Of a DNA stretch of 64,000 nucleotides, positions 48,687 to 58,414 are shown piece after piece (the first letter of the stretch is position 1; every line of letters begins with the position of its first letter). The stretch is from Thermoplasmata archaeon. GTDB lineage: Archaea; Thermoplasmatota; Thermoplasmata; Thermoplasmatales; Thermoplasmataceae. The notes under the pieces were generated by a model. The model saw only the letters and a list, made by a program, of their open reading frames with translations, searched no databases and was not told where the DNA came from. Where the stretch lies: positions 1 through 64,000 of the forward strand of contig JAKADM010000007.1 of the NCBI GenBank assembly GCA_021820525.1. The letters are read 5' to 3'. The position numbers were made by a program, and so were the translations under genes.

Positions 48687-50035
48687 CAGAGATCACCTAC
48701 CCTTTCAATCTCCTTCTCAACGGATGAGTTTTTCAAAACCTTTGCTGAAAAGTAGAATGTGAACGGAACCACAAGGCAATAGAATATAATAATGCCTATT
48801 CCCAGAGGGAGCACCGAGGGAGATGTGTTTGCAGCGGAGGCCACTGTCATAACATGATTGTAAATTATGTAGGGCTGCCTTCCAACCTCATCAGTCACCC
48901 ATCCAGAATCGTATACAATTTCCAGAAGAATACCTGAAATAACCATGGAGTAAAGGTAGAATTTGCCCGATATGTCCTTCTTTAACACAATCCTTAAGAA
49001 GAGAAGAAGGGCAAAGAGGCCAACAAGGGCTCCACCACCAACCATTACATCAAAGGTAAGATGGATGAACAGTGGGGGCCACTGTGACTGTGGGAATTGT
49101 GTCAAATATGGAACTGCCTGATGGGAATTGAATGAAAGAAACATTATGAGGCTCTGAAGGCCAGGAACTGCGATATAATACTGTGGAACACCATTTATAA
49201 CTATTCCCCCTAGTTTTTCGGCGGCAGGTATGTGATTGTGGAAATTCAGTTCAATTGCAGCATACTTTAGTGGCTGCAGTGAATAGAGCATCCTCATGGA
49301 TTCGTCTCCCGTGAGCCCTGCAATTCCTACTGCAATGAGGCCAACGATGGCTGCAACCTTGATGGATTTCATATAAATACTTCTGGTTATGTCTGTCTTC
49401 GCCTTCAAGTAGTTTATTGCGAAATAGGCGAGAAGGGCAAAAGAGCCAGCTGCAAGAGTTGCTGGTACAACGTGACCTATCTCAACTGCTGCGGACGGGC
49501 TGAACATGGCAGCAAGGGGGTTTACGCCTGAAACAGTCCCGGTTGATATATATTCGGGAATGTTAAATCCTGATGGGGTGTTCATCCATGCATTTACCAT
49601 GGTTATGAAAACTGCAGAGAGAAGTGTTCCGGCTGCAACAAACAGGGAAAGAGCCCAGTGCTGGTACCTGTTTTTGAAATAATCCCAGTAATAAACATAC
49701 AGTACCAGGCTTATGGATTCAAGGAAAAAGGCAAAAACTTCATAGTAAAAGGGAAGTATGTCTATTTTTCCCACAAGCACCATAAAGTTAGGCCACAGTG
49801 AAAAAAGCTCAATGGCAAGCACGGTTCCACTTGCAGTTCCTATGGCAAAAAATATTGCTAGGGCCTTTGAAAGCCTTCTTGCCATGACCTCATATTCCTT
49901 ATCCTTCAAATATATGCCCAAAAACTCTATTACACTCATAATTACAGAGATTGCAATTGTAAGCGTAACAATAAGAATATGAGACCCCAAAGTGAAACCC
50001 ATCATAAAACGATCAAAGTTAATTATGCTGGTCAT
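48686..50035 (-). CDS. cydA: Cytochrome bd oxidase subunit I
   Basis: FDRFMMGFTLGSHILIV, FFLESISLVLYVYYWD, PLKYAAIE (Q-loop Lys/Glu), GWVTDEVGRQPYI. Confidence 0.9.
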   Translation of the reverse strand: MTSIINFDRFMMGFTLGSHILIVTLTIAISVIMSVIEFLGIYLKDKEYEVMARRLSKALAIFFAIGTASGTVLAIELFSLWPNFMVLVGKIDILPFYYEVFAFFLESISLVLYVYYWDYFKNRYQHWALSLFVAAGTLLSAVFITMVNAWMNTPSGFNIPEYISTGTVSGVNPLAAMFSPSAAVEIGHVVPATLAAGSFALLAYFAINYLKAKTDITRSIYMKSIKVAAIVGLIAVGIAGLTGDESMRMLYSLQPLKYAAIELNFHNHIPAAEKLGGIVINGVPQYYIAVPGLQSLIMFLSFNSHQAVPYLTQFPQSQWPPLFIHLTFDVMVGGGALVGLFALLLFLRIVLKKDISGKFYLYSMVISGILLEIVYDSGWVTDEVGRQPYIIYNHVMTVASAANTSPSVLPLGIGIIIFYCLVVPFTFYFSAKVLKNSSVEKEIERVGDL

Positions 50036-50131
50036 TCATATCACCTAAACATTGTTGTTTATGTAATTAAGATTTAGCCTGACTGGTAAGGGAAAACACT
50101 TAAATATCATAAAAAAAATTATTGGGAAATT

Positions 50132-50947
50132 TTAAACAATTTCCATCTTAAACTCAGGTAGAAGCTTCATATCCCTTGCCTTCTTATAATAAATTTCCAG
50201 AGCTTTTCTACCTTTTTCCCCAAAATCGACGGACAGCTCATTCACATACATCTTTATAAATTTAGTCTCAAGTTCAAGATCCTCGTATCTGGCATATTTC
50301 ATCGCATACCTTGCAGCCTCTTCCGTATGTCCCATGGCATATTTTATGGAATTTTCAAAATCTTTTATGTACATGCCTATGGTCTCCTTTCCAAGGCTCT
50401 TTCTTATGGCGTTGAAGCCGAGAGGTATGGGAAGATCACCAGCATAGGCTTTCCACTTTTCGTACAGATCAACAACCTTGAGCAAACCCTTATTTTGAAA
50501 TGTGAGCTGCTCATCGTGTATTACAATACCCGCATCTATCTCTCCCTTTAACACTGCATCGGGTATGGTGTCAAATCTCATTGGCCTTATATTTGCATCC
50601 TTGTTGACAAACATTTTGAAGAGAAGTTCTGAGGAAGTCCCTGATCCCGGGCTTCCAACTATGGCCTTTGAAAAATCTACCTGGCTTTTTGCCACAACCA
50701 TGGGTCCATATGAAATTCCAAAGCTTGCACCTGACCTTGTAAGGGCATATACTTCATTAAAGGATGCATAGGCATTTGCTGAAATGGCAGTCACGTCATA
50801 CATGCCACTTCTTGCCTCCTGATTCAATGTCTCAATATCCTTTATTATCTGTTCATATTCCATTGAAGTCTCTATTTTTCCCGTGATCATTGCATAAAAC
50901 ATAAATGCATCATCCGGGTCTGGGGTATGTGCTACCGTTAGTTTCAT
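50132..50947 (-). CDS. mqnD: MqnD-like 1,4-dihydroxy-6-naphthoate synthase (futalosine pathway)
   Basis: VAHTPDPDDAFMFYAM, SYGPMVVAK, IHDEQLTFQNKGL, PLGFNAIRKSLG. Confidence 0.8.
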   Translation of the reverse strand: MKLTVAHTPDPDDAFMFYAMITGKIETSMEYEQIIKDIETLNQEARSGMYDVTAISANAYASFNEVYALTRSGASFGISYGPMVVAKSQVDFSKAIVGSPGSGTSSELLFKMFVNKDANIRPMRFDTIPDAVLKGEIDAGIVIHDEQLTFQNKGLLKVVDLYEKWKAYAGDLPIPLGFNAIRKSLGKETIGMYIKDFENSIKYAMGHTEEAARYAMKYARYEDLELETKFIKMYVNELSVDFGEKGRKALEIYYKKARDMKLLPEFKMEIV

Positions 50948-51125
50948 GAGTTGACATGTTTTCATCGCATAAAAACCGATATCAATTAATTTTTATTTTT
51001 TCACTTATAAATGAAATCATGAGAAAAAATTCATTCTCTGTGCAAAGAGACTAATATTTAAACCTGTGAGATGGCGTAAATTTTATTTATATCTAAACTG
51101 TATTAGGATTTTCCTGCGTGATTTT

Positions 51126-52058
51126 ATGTCTAAAATATTGATTGCTTTGGGGGGAAATGCTCTTCTTTCAAGTAAGGACAGAAGGGATTTCAAAACACAG
51201 GTCGAGCACGCCTATGTCGCACTGAATTCTCTTTCAGATGTGATTCATAGGGAGGATGTGGTAATTACTCACGGAAACGGCCCACAGGTCGGTGATATAC
51301 TCTTAAGAAATCAAGATCAGGATGGAATGCCTCCAGGCATGCCTCTTCACGCATGCGGAGCAATGTCACAGGGACTCATAGGAGAAATAATACTTGAGGC
51401 ATATGAGAGGGTTAAGAGAGAAAAGGGCTTAAGCAAGGATATGTCCGTAATTGTGACAAGGACGGCTGTCAATTCAGAGGATCCGGGATTTAAGGATCCC
51501 TCAAAGCCGGTGGGCGAATTCTTCACGGAGAAGGAAGCGAAAAAGTATGAAATAGAGAAGGGATGGAAATTTGTAAGGACTGAAAGAGGATTTAGAAGAG
51601 TTGTCCCTTCCCCATTTCCTGTGGATATATTGGAGAAGAGGGTTATAGAGAGTAATCTCCTATCGGGGCTGCTCCCTGTTTGTGTGGGTGGGGGTGGTAT
51701 TCCCGTGGTAAGGACAGAGCAAGGATATGAGGGTGTTGATGCAGTTATTGATAAGGATCTGGCATCCGCAGTCCTTGCATACTTGCTTGAGTTTGATCAG
51801 TTCATCATCCTCACAGACGTAACAAATGTGTATGTGGATTATGGTAAGGAAAGCCAGAGGGCACTGGAAAAGGTCAGGGTGAGTGAGATGGAAAAATATG
51901 TCAAAGAAGGCCAATTTGCCAGAGGAAGCATGGGCCCCAAGGTACAGGCTGCACTGGAATTCTTAAGGCATGGTGGAAAAACGGCCAAAATAGGCAAACT
52001 TGAAAATGCAATGGATGTACTCAATGGTAGGAGCGGGACTGAGATCTTACCGGATTAG
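51126..52058 (+). CDS. arcC: Carbamate kinase
   Basis: ILIALGGNALL, ITHGNGPQVGDIL, CVGGGGIPVV, GSMGPKVQAALEF. Confidence 0.93.
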   Translation: MSKILIALGGNALLSSKDRRDFKTQVEHAYVALNSLSDVIHREDVVITHGNGPQVGDILLRNQDQDGMPPGMPLHACGAMSQGLIGEIILEAYERVKREKGLSKDMSVIVTRTAVNSEDPGFKDPSKPVGEFFTEKEAKKYEIEKGWKFVRTERGFRRVVPSPFPVDILEKRVIESNLLSGLLPVCVGGGGIPVVRTEQGYEGVDAVIDKDLASAVLAYLLEFDQFIILTDVTNVYVDYGKESQRALEKVRVSEMEKYVKEGQFARGSMGPKVQAALEFLRHGGKTAKIGKLENAMDVLNGRSGTEILPD

Positions 52059-52699
52059 GGTAAGTTGTATCTCCTATTTTCAACCTTAATTTTTCCAAGT
52101 TTCACCATTTGATTAAGAATTTTATTCAGAGTTTCATTTTCAACCTTCAGATCATAGGTCTCTAAAAGCATCCTCCCAATGTCTTCTATGGATGAATCCT
52201 TTATTTTCAATTTTCCTGTTAGATTTGTGAGATCTTCGTATATATTCCATGGGAAGATGAACCAGGTCCACTTATCTTCTGAAATCTCCTCACCATAGAA
52301 ATCCGGCACAAATTTTGAATGAGCAATATGGAGCATCGTTGCAGTCTTAACCTTTGTTGCCTTGAGAGTCATGGCATAATCATATGCCAGCTTCATACTC
52401 TGGCCCGTATCCGTTATATCATCCACCACGAGAACATTCCTCCTCTCCACAGATACGTTAAGACCGTATTTCATAACGGCCTCTCCATCAACCGTAGCAG
52501 TAAGGCCCCAGTGTTCTGTCTTTATGGCAAAAAGATCCTTGATGAGATTCATATCAGAGAGGATTCTTGCAGGAACAAGTCCGCCCCTGGACATTCCTAT
52601 GATAACATCAGGCTTAAAGTCGGAACCCATTTTCTGATTGATCGTTTCACACCATTTTTCTATTTCATTCCACGTTACAATTTTTGCCCTGAAATCCAT
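52055..52699 (-). CDS. Phosphoribosyltransferase (COG2236-like)
   Basis: PRPP motif VLVVDDITDTGQSMKLA, IIGMSRGGLVPARIL. Confidence 0.85.
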   Translation of the reverse strand: MDFRAKIVTWNEIEKWCETINQKMGSDFKPDVIIGMSRGGLVPARILSDMNLIKDLFAIKTEHWGLTATVDGEAVMKYGLNVSVERRNVLVVDDITDTGQSMKLAYDYAMTLKATKVKTATMLHIAHSKFVPDFYGEEISEDKWTWFIFPWNIYEDLTNLTGKLKIKDSSIEDIGRMLLETYDLKVENETLNKILNQMVKLGKIKVENRRYNLP

Positions 52700-52787
52700 A
52701 ATATCATTGCCATATCTTTATCTGTTTAAATTATTTGCTGTTTTTTTACAAATTTATTTTATAGGATTCAGGCATTTACGCAAAAAT

Positions 52788-52794
52788 AAATATA
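52788..52794 (+). promoter_or_regulatory. Putative TATA box of tRNA-Glu (AAATATA)
   Basis: AAATATA ending 25 nt before mature tRNA 5' end. Confidence 0.55.
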
Positions 52795-52818
52795 GGCTTG
52801 TCCCTTACAGGAAATAAA

Positions 52819-52893
52819 GCTCCGATGGTGTAGTCCGGTCAAGCATATCGGCCTTTCGAGCCGACGACCCGGGTCCGAATCCCGGTCGGAGCA
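52819..52893 (+). tRNA. tRNA-Glu (anticodon TTC)
   Basis: Acceptor GCTCCGA/TCGGAGC, anticodon arm TCGGC-CTTTCGA-GCCGA, T arm CCGGG-TCCGAAT-CCCGG. Confidence 0.95.
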
Positions 52894-52999
52894 TTTTATG
52901 TATCATCAAGGATAAATGTCTACAGTTAATTTTCTCAATCCTGAATCATCTATCCAGAGATTATGAAAAAGCTCAGGATTTTAAAAAGTCTCGCATTCA

Positions 53000-53932
53000 T
53001 TATATAATATCCCAAATATCAACAGAATAGGGCAACAAATATCTTATGATAATCTTGTGTTCTCTTTTCCTCGCAATTTCATATAGCAGGGAATAATACT
53101 CATATGCGCTGACAGTTGGGAGAAGAACGCTAATTTTTAATTTTTCCCCTGTAGATCTTACAAAATGCCTTAACCTCATAATATGTTCCCTGTTTGCATT
53201 TTCCCTTATAATCGAAAGTAGTCTGCTTTGAACATTCTGATTGTAAATTCCATCACTCTTGCTTATGGCATAGGCCCCCTCGGTTTCAAGGTCAACTTTT
53301 TCTGAATATAAAATCAAATTCAATTTTCCAGGCTCACTTTCATTGCTTTTCATTTCAGCCATAATTTCCTGATTTTTCATTAAGGACAATATTTCAGGGG
53401 ATTCATCTTCTGCCATCATTTCAAATGTTACCAGGGAAATTGGATATTCCGAATTTATGAGGTTATTCGTCCAGATTATACCGGGGTTTGGGCCTAGCCA
53501 GGCAATTCTTGAGTTGTCCCTATCCGATGTGTATTCAGCAAGAAGATCAGACACCTCCTCCATTTCATTGCTGTGGAATCTGGCATATACATTAAGAAAT
53601 CCACCGCTCATATCCGATCTGTTTATAACGAAAGAGTGGAGTTCCATAAGTTTGTTTATTATGGTCAGATCCTTCACATTATTGATCTTTGAATCTATAA
53701 CATATGCACTATCCTTTTCAATGGCTCCAAACTTTTTGAGCATTAGCATCAAGTTATTGCTTTTACTGTTCTTTGGAAAATATGTACTTATCCATGAACT
53801 GCCGTCTAATCTATATACGTATGCTGGAATCTTAGTTGCAAGTTCGGAAGTTGTATTAAATAAATCAGTATTTTCCCTTAATTTTAAAATTAATCTCATA
53901 TCCAGTTTTTTATCAATATCTCGAATCAGCAT
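53000..53932 (-). CDS. Protein of unknown function, possible paralogue of 19594..20547
   Basis: 310 aa; shared pattern FxPxN-S, FVIxxSDxxGGF-xVYxRF, ExxDLLxE with the PCNA-linked ORF. Confidence 0.65.
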   Translation of the reverse strand: MLIRDIDKKLDMRLILKLRENTDLFNTTSELATKIPAYVYRLDGSSWISTYFPKNSKSNNLMLMLKKFGAIEKDSAYVIDSKINNVKDLTIINKLMELHSFVINRSDMSGGFLNVYARFHSNEMEEVSDLLAEYTSDRDNSRIAWLGPNPGIIWTNNLINSEYPISLVTFEMMAEDESPEILSLMKNQEIMAEMKSNESEPGKLNLILYSEKVDLETEGAYAISKSDGIYNQNVQSRLLSIIRENANREHIMRLRHFVRSTGEKLKISVLLPTVSAYEYYSLLYEIARKREHKIIIRYLLPYSVDIWDII

Positions 53933-54110
53933 AATACAATAAATAATCTGTTATAGTTTAAATTTGTTTTGTTTTCAGATACACCGGTCCTGCTAAGAAA
54001 ATTGTTACGTAAAGAATTGCAAGGTTTTTGTGTATATATTAATAATTCGAAATAGTTCAACACAGAAAAGACTCTGAATATAAACGGGAAATTGGGTGAT
54101 AATGATATTC

Positions 54111-54128
54111 ATATTATTTGAATAATAT
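54111..54128. repeat. Perfect inverted repeat ATATTATT-TG-AATAATAT
   Basis: 8-bp arms, 2-nt spacer in AT-rich intergenic region. Confidence 0.7.
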
Positions 54129-54372
54129 TAAAAATCTATTACTAATATTGTAATAAAAGATAAGACCTTTATATGAAAATACAGACATTTCCATTGGACA
54201 TAAAATTATATGATTTATTTTATGTAATTATAAAATTTATACTAATTTCAGGCGCAGAGATGAAATGAGTATGATATATTAAGCAATTTTTTAATTTAAT
54301 TGAATTCTTTAATTATCCGGAGAATCAAAAATAGAAAAACTTAATCCATAGATTTAAATTAACAGAGGATAA

Positions 54373-57255
54373 ATGAGGCTTTCAAAATTTACCATAAAGG
54401 TAATATTTCTAACCGTTTTGTCTACCATGGAATTCATATTTCTATATTATGGTGACTTGTTACTTGGAACCAGTGCAGTCCCAAATTATATTTTTTTTAA
54501 AACAAACACATCAATTTTTACGGATGGTGCGGTTGAAAGCAACCTTGCATTTATATTACTCCCACTGTCCCTTCTGGGTAGCCAGATTTATACAACCATT
54601 TATCTCTGGCTGGTTTTTGTTGTAACATTCCTTTCCGTCTCCTTTGCCGTAGAATACTTTAACAGGGTATATTTTGATTGTGCTGTAGAGGACCCAATTA
54701 TTACTGCCGTGGGGATTATTGTATCTGTTAGTCTGACATTGAGTTTCTATTATTATGGAGGGCAGTTCTTTGGATATTCGCTCTTTATTGGCCTGGTACC
54801 ACTGTATATGGCATTGCTTGATCAAACCATGAACTTACGGGAGGCCTTTTTCTCAAAGAAGGGTCTGGAAAATAGTATACTGACCTCTCTTGTAATGGCC
54901 CTTTTAGTCGTGGATACAAGAACAATACTCTATGCCATATTGTTGTTTATTTCCTTTACTCTCTTTAAATTCTTACAAAGGATCAGCCTTAGAAGATTTA
55001 TCCACCTGGGCAGTTACTTCATATGGATCTTTTTCCTGTTCATATTGCTTAATCTAAAGTTTCTAATGGGTTTTTTTATGCTTAAAAGCAGTGGTATTCA
55101 GGCCATAGGAGATATAGTTCCAGTACAATTATTCATAGCTTATCAAAAATATACGCCCATATATGCATTTTCTGCAGCAGAAAACTGGTTATCTGTTTAT
55201 AATCCGTCAATGGTATTGTTTGGTTTAATACCATTTTTTGCCGGTATTTTAACCCTATTCAGGAAGCGTTTTCCATCAATGGCCATTTACCTATTTTCCT
55301 TACTTTCTCTTCTGATTATATTTGCGGTATATCTGTCCCCAATCATAAATTATGGCCTGGGCCAGACATCCCTTTACCCATTTTTAGTATATACCTATGA
55401 CACTTACTTTTTCAATATTCTTTATCCTTCCCTTCTTTACATTTTCTTTGCCATGGGCATACTGACAGTCTTAAGCCTGATCTCTAAAATGCCCTGGAAG
55501 AAAAATACCATCAGGTTAATCATGGTAATTTTCCTTGTATTTATTATAGGAAGCCAGGTGATCTATTTTCAGCCAAATGTCCAATCCATAAATCAAAATT
55601 TTAGACCGGTGCCCTTAAGCAACAATTTTGTAAAGACTGCAGATTATGTTTATTCAATCAATCCTCAGGGGAATGTGATGATTCTGGCCAACTTTTCCAT
55701 ACAGAACAACTCCTACCTGAATTTTCCCAATGCTATTACGGAAGATACGGGATGGAATGGCTGGCTAATGTCCCTTCCATCTTATCTGCTGGAACAAAAT
55801 TTTACAATGTTTGCAAGGGCCATGACATACATGGGTGTTCAGTATATAGTGTACAACTCAGAAAACTATACACAGCCATTGAATTTACTGATGCATGATA
55901 AGGGTTTGGTTCTCGAAAAGAGATTTGGCCAGATATATGTTTTAAAAAATCTTTACTTCTCCGGGAGCATAATTTCTAACCAGGGCGCATACATTGCCTA
56001 CAATATACCACAAACCATAGAATTTCTATCTTTAATGAATAAAACCATGCCGATTATTCCCTTTTATGACGTAAACAACTTCAGTAAAATTTCTTCATAT
56101 ATATCGGGGTTTATCTATCCAGCCATGTCCAATGTAACCCTTATGGAATTGGTCTTAAACGGATCAAATTCCTATGAAATAAATGCCGGTGCCATGAATA
56201 TAAATCAGGAACCCAACGGCTGGCAGATTGCACCAATAATCTGCCTCGGGGATGAAATAAATGCCATAGCTGCAAGTTATCAGAATCACGCTCCCATAGT
56301 TTTCCATCCAAAGGTACCTGACGGCTATTATGATGTAATCGTTCAGGGTGGTGTCAAGGTTGGAATTCAATATGGATCTTCCATGCAAACATTGAATTTC
56401 ACGTCAGGAAAAAGCAATGTACAGGCGGTTTTCAATCAGACAGTCTATGCGCCGGAAATTCAATCTGTTAACGCAGGAATCTTAAGAGTGCAGAATCAGA
56501 CCATAACAGTTCAATCCGGAAAATATGTGGATAACAATTATGAGCCATTTATTTCCAAAATATTTCTCATACCCCAAAAAAATTTGAATAAATTGGATGA
56601 AGAAGTCAATAATTTTTATAATGAATATAACATAGTAAAGTTCTCTCCAGATCTCAGGCAGAACATAAGCTTTAATCTTAATAATAAGAATGTGCAAAAT
56701 AACAATTTTACCGTGATTGTGACATTCAGGAATGAGCAGATGGGCCTCTGGACATATCTTCAACCAGTGACCATACCTGGGACTGTTTTTAGGGCTTCAT
56801 ATGATTATGGCCTGTACAACATTTATATTTCTAACCAGAAAAATCCAGAAATATCCTATATGTCTCCTTACGGTATGGACCTTTTGATCATAAACACCAT
56901 GTTGGATCTGGCCATTTTAGGCGCCTATGTTTATTTGAGGAGATTTAGCTCAAATGAGGATGAAGAGAGAAAGGAAAAACAAAAAAGGGTGGAAGAACCT
57001 TATGTCAATAATCAAAGGGCAATCAGGGAAAAAATAAAGATGGGTATATTCAATATTTCCCTATTCCAGATTGTATTAACTCTTTTGGCCATAATTTTGT
57101 TCACATTATTGTATTTGAACTATTCAGCCATTTACGTAGTTTCCGATCTCATATTGTTTTTCCCGGCAATGGTCATTTCCAGAGTAAGGGATTATTCCTT
57201 AAGGGAAATCATTCAAAGGTTTTCAAAAAAAGGTGGAACTGCAAGGGTAAAATGA
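54373..57255 (+). CDS. Large multi-TM membrane protein, GT-C/YfhO-like
   Basis: 960 aa, N-terminal TM cluster, extracytoplasmic segment with MGVQYIVYNSEN...ILKNLYF-type region, many N-x-S/T, C-terminal TMs. Confidence 0.6.
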   Translation: MRLSKFTIKVIFLTVLSTMEFIFLYYGDLLLGTSAVPNYIFFKTNTSIFTDGAVESNLAFILLPLSLLGSQIYTTIYLWLVFVVTFLSVSFAVEYFNRVYFDCAVEDPIITAVGIIVSVSLTLSFYYYGGQFFGYSLFIGLVPLYMALLDQTMNLREAFFSKKGLENSILTSLVMALLVVDTRTILYAILLFISFTLFKFLQRISLRRFIHLGSYFIWIFFLFILLNLKFLMGFFMLKSSGIQAIGDIVPVQLFIAYQKYTPIYAFSAAENWLSVYNPSMVLFGLIPFFAGILTLFRKRFPSMAIYLFSLLSLLIIFAVYLSPIINYGLGQTSLYPFLVYTYDTYFFNILYPSLLYIFFAMGILTVLSLISKMPWKKNTIRLIMVIFLVFIIGSQVIYFQPNVQSINQNFRPVPLSNNFVKTADYVYSINPQGNVMILANFSIQNNSYLNFPNAITEDTGWNGWLMSLPSYLLEQNFTMFARAMTYMGVQYIVYNSENYTQPLNLLMHDKGLVLEKRFGQIYVLKNLYFSGSIISNQGAYIAYNIPQTIEFLSLMNKTMPIIPFYDVNNFSKISSYISGFIYPAMSNVTLMELVLNGSNSYEINAGAMNINQEPNGWQIAPIICLGDEINAIAASYQNHAPIVFHPKVPDGYYDVIVQGGVKVGIQYGSSMQTLNFTSGKSNVQAVFNQTVYAPEIQSVNAGILRVQNQTITVQSGKYVDNNYEPFISKIFLIPQKNLNKLDEEVNNFYNEYNIVKFSPDLRQNISFNLNNKNVQNNNFTVIVTFRNEQMGLWTYLQPVTIPGTVFRASYDYGLYNIYISNQKNPEISYMSPYGMDLLIINTMLDLAILGAYVYLRRFSSNEDEERKEKQKRVEEPYVNNQRAIREKIKMGIFNISLFQIVLTLLAIILFTLLYLNYSAIYVVSDLILFFPAMVISRVRDYSLREIIQRFSKKGGTARVK

Positions 57256-57338
57256 ATAAACATAAGAATTTCAATGCATGTCTTCACATATATTTTTAAA
57301 TATTCTTTAATACTTACAAAAATTTAAGTGACAGGTGC

Positions 57339-58217
57339 ATGGAAACAAAATTTTCAAAGAATATTTTGTATATGAAAATGATCAAAAAAAGGCTGGGGAT
57401 GGGATATTTTGATGTTTTCCTTGGTCGTATATTCACGTCAAAAAAAGATTTTGAGGTAGATATTAAGGGTAGAAAAATCAAAATAAGATCTGGAATAGGA
57501 AGTCTGGCCAGGCTTATGGATAATGGCTGGAACGTATTTCCATTGAGTGAAGATATGGTTCAGTTGGAGAATAATAACGGAATAAAAATCTCATGTAGAA
57601 CAGATATGGGCCTTGATCTTGTACAGCTGGAGGAGATTTTTATCGATGAGATTTACAAATGCCATATTGTAGATAAGAACGTTATTGACGTGGGAATGAA
57701 TAACGGAGATTCTTCCATATATTTTGCGAAGAAAGGTGCAAAAAAGGTTTTAGGTATAGAGCCTGATTTAAGAAACTATGACATTGGATTAAAAAATATC
57801 AGGGATTCCGGTGTGGATAATATGGTCACGGCAATAAATAGGGCCGTGAGCAATGAGAAATCTGTTGAAATTAAGATGTATGAAGCTTTTCCAAACTCCA
57901 ATTCTTTTCCTGAATTTGAGACAAGTCCGAAGAAGGATAATGCAAAAATATGTGTCGTTGATGGCATAACTCTTGGAGATATAATAGATATGTTTGAAGG
58001 TGAGACCATAGGTTTATTAAAAATGGATTGTGAAGGCTGTGAATATAGCAATATTGAGAAATTGGAAGAAAGGCACTTTAAAAAAATTGAAAATATAATA
58101 ATGGAATACCATCAGGGTCCGAAGAATCTACCATCAATTCTTGAAACCATGGGTTTCAGGGTTGACTTGAAAAAATATGGGGTATTTCAGGGAATGTTAA
58201 TTGCAAGTAGAATTTAA
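57339..58217 (+). CDS. FkbM-family methyltransferase
   Basis: VIDVGMNNGDSSIYFAKKGAKKVLGIEPDLRN, LLKMDCEGCEYSNIE. Confidence 0.88.
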   Translation: METKFSKNILYMKMIKKRLGMGYFDVFLGRIFTSKKDFEVDIKGRKIKIRSGIGSLARLMDNGWNVFPLSEDMVQLENNNGIKISCRTDMGLDLVQLEEIFIDEIYKCHIVDKNVIDVGMNNGDSSIYFAKKGAKKVLGIEPDLRNYDIGLKNIRDSGVDNMVTAINRAVSNEKSVEIKMYEAFPNSNSFPEFETSPKKDNAKICVVDGITLGDIIDMFEGETIGLLKMDCEGCEYSNIEKLEERHFKKIENIIMEYHQGPKNLPSILETMGFRVDLKKYGVFQGMLIASRI

Positions 58218-58414
58218 TTGGGGATTCCAATCAGCAAAGTGCGGTTAAGGGAATTTTGGCAAAGAAAAAATGTAAATCTTTCATTATTACAACTTTGGAA
58301 GAAATCAATTTCTTCATACTTATTTTAAAATGATCGGATCCTTAAACAGATCCAGTTGCCATTTTAAATTAAAAAACTATTAATGACAAAAGAAAATGGA
58401 TGTTTTGAAATTAC

